Translations under genes and position numbers: made by a program | The notes under the pieces: model-generated | Databases searched by the model: none | The model's input: the letters and a program-made list of their open reading frames with translations, nothing else | Told to the model about the DNA's origin: nothing | From: Bacillota bacterium | GTDB lineage: Bacteria; Bacillota; UBA4882; UBA10575 | NCBI GenBank assembly: GCA_012512605.1 | Contig: JAAZDX010000013.1 | Location: forward strand, 1 to 7,755 | Direction of reading: 5' to 3' | Length of the DNA stretch: 7,755 nucleotides | Shown: piece by piece, positions 6,908 to 7,755 of the stretch | Position numbering within the stretch: the first letter of the stretch is position 1 | How the letters are laid out: every line of letters starts with the position of its first letter

Positions 6908-7755
6908 TCTGCACCCCCTATTGCCAAACGGCGGACGACTGATAAATTTCTTAGGTCATCGTCCGGGTTGGTTTTAGGGGTCTCCAAAATTCCGGTTAAA
7001 GCAGAAATCCGGGGGTCGGTCAGCAAAAGACCAAACCCTTCCGGGCCAATCCGCCCTTCTCCTATGTGGGTATGGCGGTCCAAATGGGATCCCAGTTCGC
7101 CTAAGGCATCATTAAGGTGGAAAAGGTGGATCGCTTCCAAACCAAGGGTGGTTTCCACCTCCGCCAGTAAACGGTCGATCCCTTCTTTACTTCGTAGGTC
7201 ATAACCGGCGGCAAAGGCATGACAGGTATCAAGACAAAGGCCGGTGCGGTCCGGCTGATTGATCGTTTTTAGAATTGCAGACAGGTGCACAAGGTCTCCG
7301 CCGATTTCGGTTCCGGCTCCCGCCTGGTTCTCCAGGAGAAAACGGGTCCGCCCGGGGACCAGGGTGAGAATCTTTTCTACCCCTACCGCCACTTTATTAA
7401 GTGCGGCCTCCCTGCTTTGTTTTCCAGCTTTACCCGCATGGACCACAAAATAGTCGGCGTCGAGCGTAACCGCCCGCTGATACTCTTCGGCAATGGCAAT
7501 GATTGATTTTTTGTAGAGTTCGTCCTCTTCAGCCGCTGGGTTTGGTAAATATGAGAGATGAACCACGACCGGTCCTAAGCCGTATTCTTGTACCTTTTGG
7601 CGAAAAGTTGCCACGTCGGACGCAGCCAGGGGTTTTTTCTGCCACCCGCGGGGATTTCCACTGAAAATTTGGAAAGCATCACAGCCTAAATCTTTGGCGG
7701 CCTGCACCGCTGCGGGCAGGCCTTTCCCGATGGAAACATGTACACCAAAACGCAT
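6904..7755 (-). CDS. nfo: Endonuclease IV (AP endonuclease, Nfo)
   Basis: This 283-residue TIM-barrel enzyme, of normal family length, cleaves the phosphodiester bond 5' to abasic sites and removes blocked 3' ends in base excision repair. It uses three metal ions, usually zinc. All expected ligands are visible: His66 (VVVHLSYLPN), His106 (FVVHAGK), Glu142 (LLENQAG), Asp176 and His179 (GLCLDTCHAFAAGYD, the family signature), His213 (HLND), Asp226 and His228 (LDRHTHIGEG) and Glu258 (GILETPKT). The protein therefore looks fully active. The start MRFGVHVS is the canonical family N-terminus. It coincides with the right edge of the window, so the ribosome binding site and promoter lie outside and regulation cannot be judged. 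It shares its last bases with the dinG start (ATGA), so the two repair genes are co-transcribed. Confidence 0.97.
   Translation of the reverse strand: MRFGVHVSIGKGLPAAVQAAKDLGCDAFQIFSGNPRGWQKKPLAASDVATFRQKVQEYGLGPVVVHLSYLPNPAAEEDELYKKSIIAIAEEYQRAVTLDADYFVVHAGKAGKQSREAALNKVAVGVEKILTLVPGRTRFLLENQAGAGTEIGGDLVHLSAILKTINQPDRTGLCLDTCHAFAAGYDLRSKEGIDRLLAEVETTLGLEAIHLFHLNDALGELGSHLDRHTHIGEGRIGPEGFGLLLTDPRISALTGILETPKTNPDDDLRNLSVVRRLAIGGAE
6913..6919 (-). promoter_or_regulatory. Ribosome binding site of dinG, inside the end of nfo
   Basis: AGGGGGT on the minus strand sits five bases before the dinG ATG (6905-6907) and within the last codons of nfo. It fixes the dinG start at the ATGA overlap and allows both independent initiation and coupling. 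Confidence 0.65.

Overview
The window is densely coding, with every supported gene on the minus strand. The gene set is a prepilin peptidase, a PilB/GspE-type N-terminal domain, a long YD-repeat protein, an iron-sulphur DinG-type helicase and endonuclease IV. This, with Shine-Dalgarno-like leaders and simple hairpin terminators, suggests a Bacillota-like (Firmicutes) bacterium, possibly an anaerobic lineage. No rRNA or other species marker is present, so this placement is an inference of low confidence.

Read in the direction of transcription (right to left), there are two blocks. The first is a DNA-repair pair: nfo (endonuclease IV, 6904-7755) and a dinG-like helicase (4769-6907), joined by an ATGA stop/start overlap. 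It is followed by a short U-tract hairpin (4707-4730) and then a perfect 16-bp hairpin (4572-4611). A roughly 675-bp non-coding stretch (4094-4768) separates this from the second block and holds a long inverted repeat and a plausible promoter.

The second block starts with a prepilin peptidase (3374-4093, pilD/gspO type). Next comes a small protein (2808-3308) that is only the N-terminal MshEN/T2SSE_N domain of a PilB/GspE secretion ATPase and lacks the ATPase part. Last is a YD/RHS-repeat reading frame (1-2830) that is open for 943 codons and runs off the left edge. The RHS frame starts in the middle of a YD repeat, has no signal peptide and no ribosome binding site, and overlaps the end of the MshEN gene by 23 bases.

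The most notable point is that PilB-N/RHS junction. It looks like a recombination scar that joined a truncated pilus-assembly ATPase gene to the interior of an RHS gene, or else an unusual coupled pair. No CRISPR array, tRNA, rRNA, insertion sequence or phage gene was seen.
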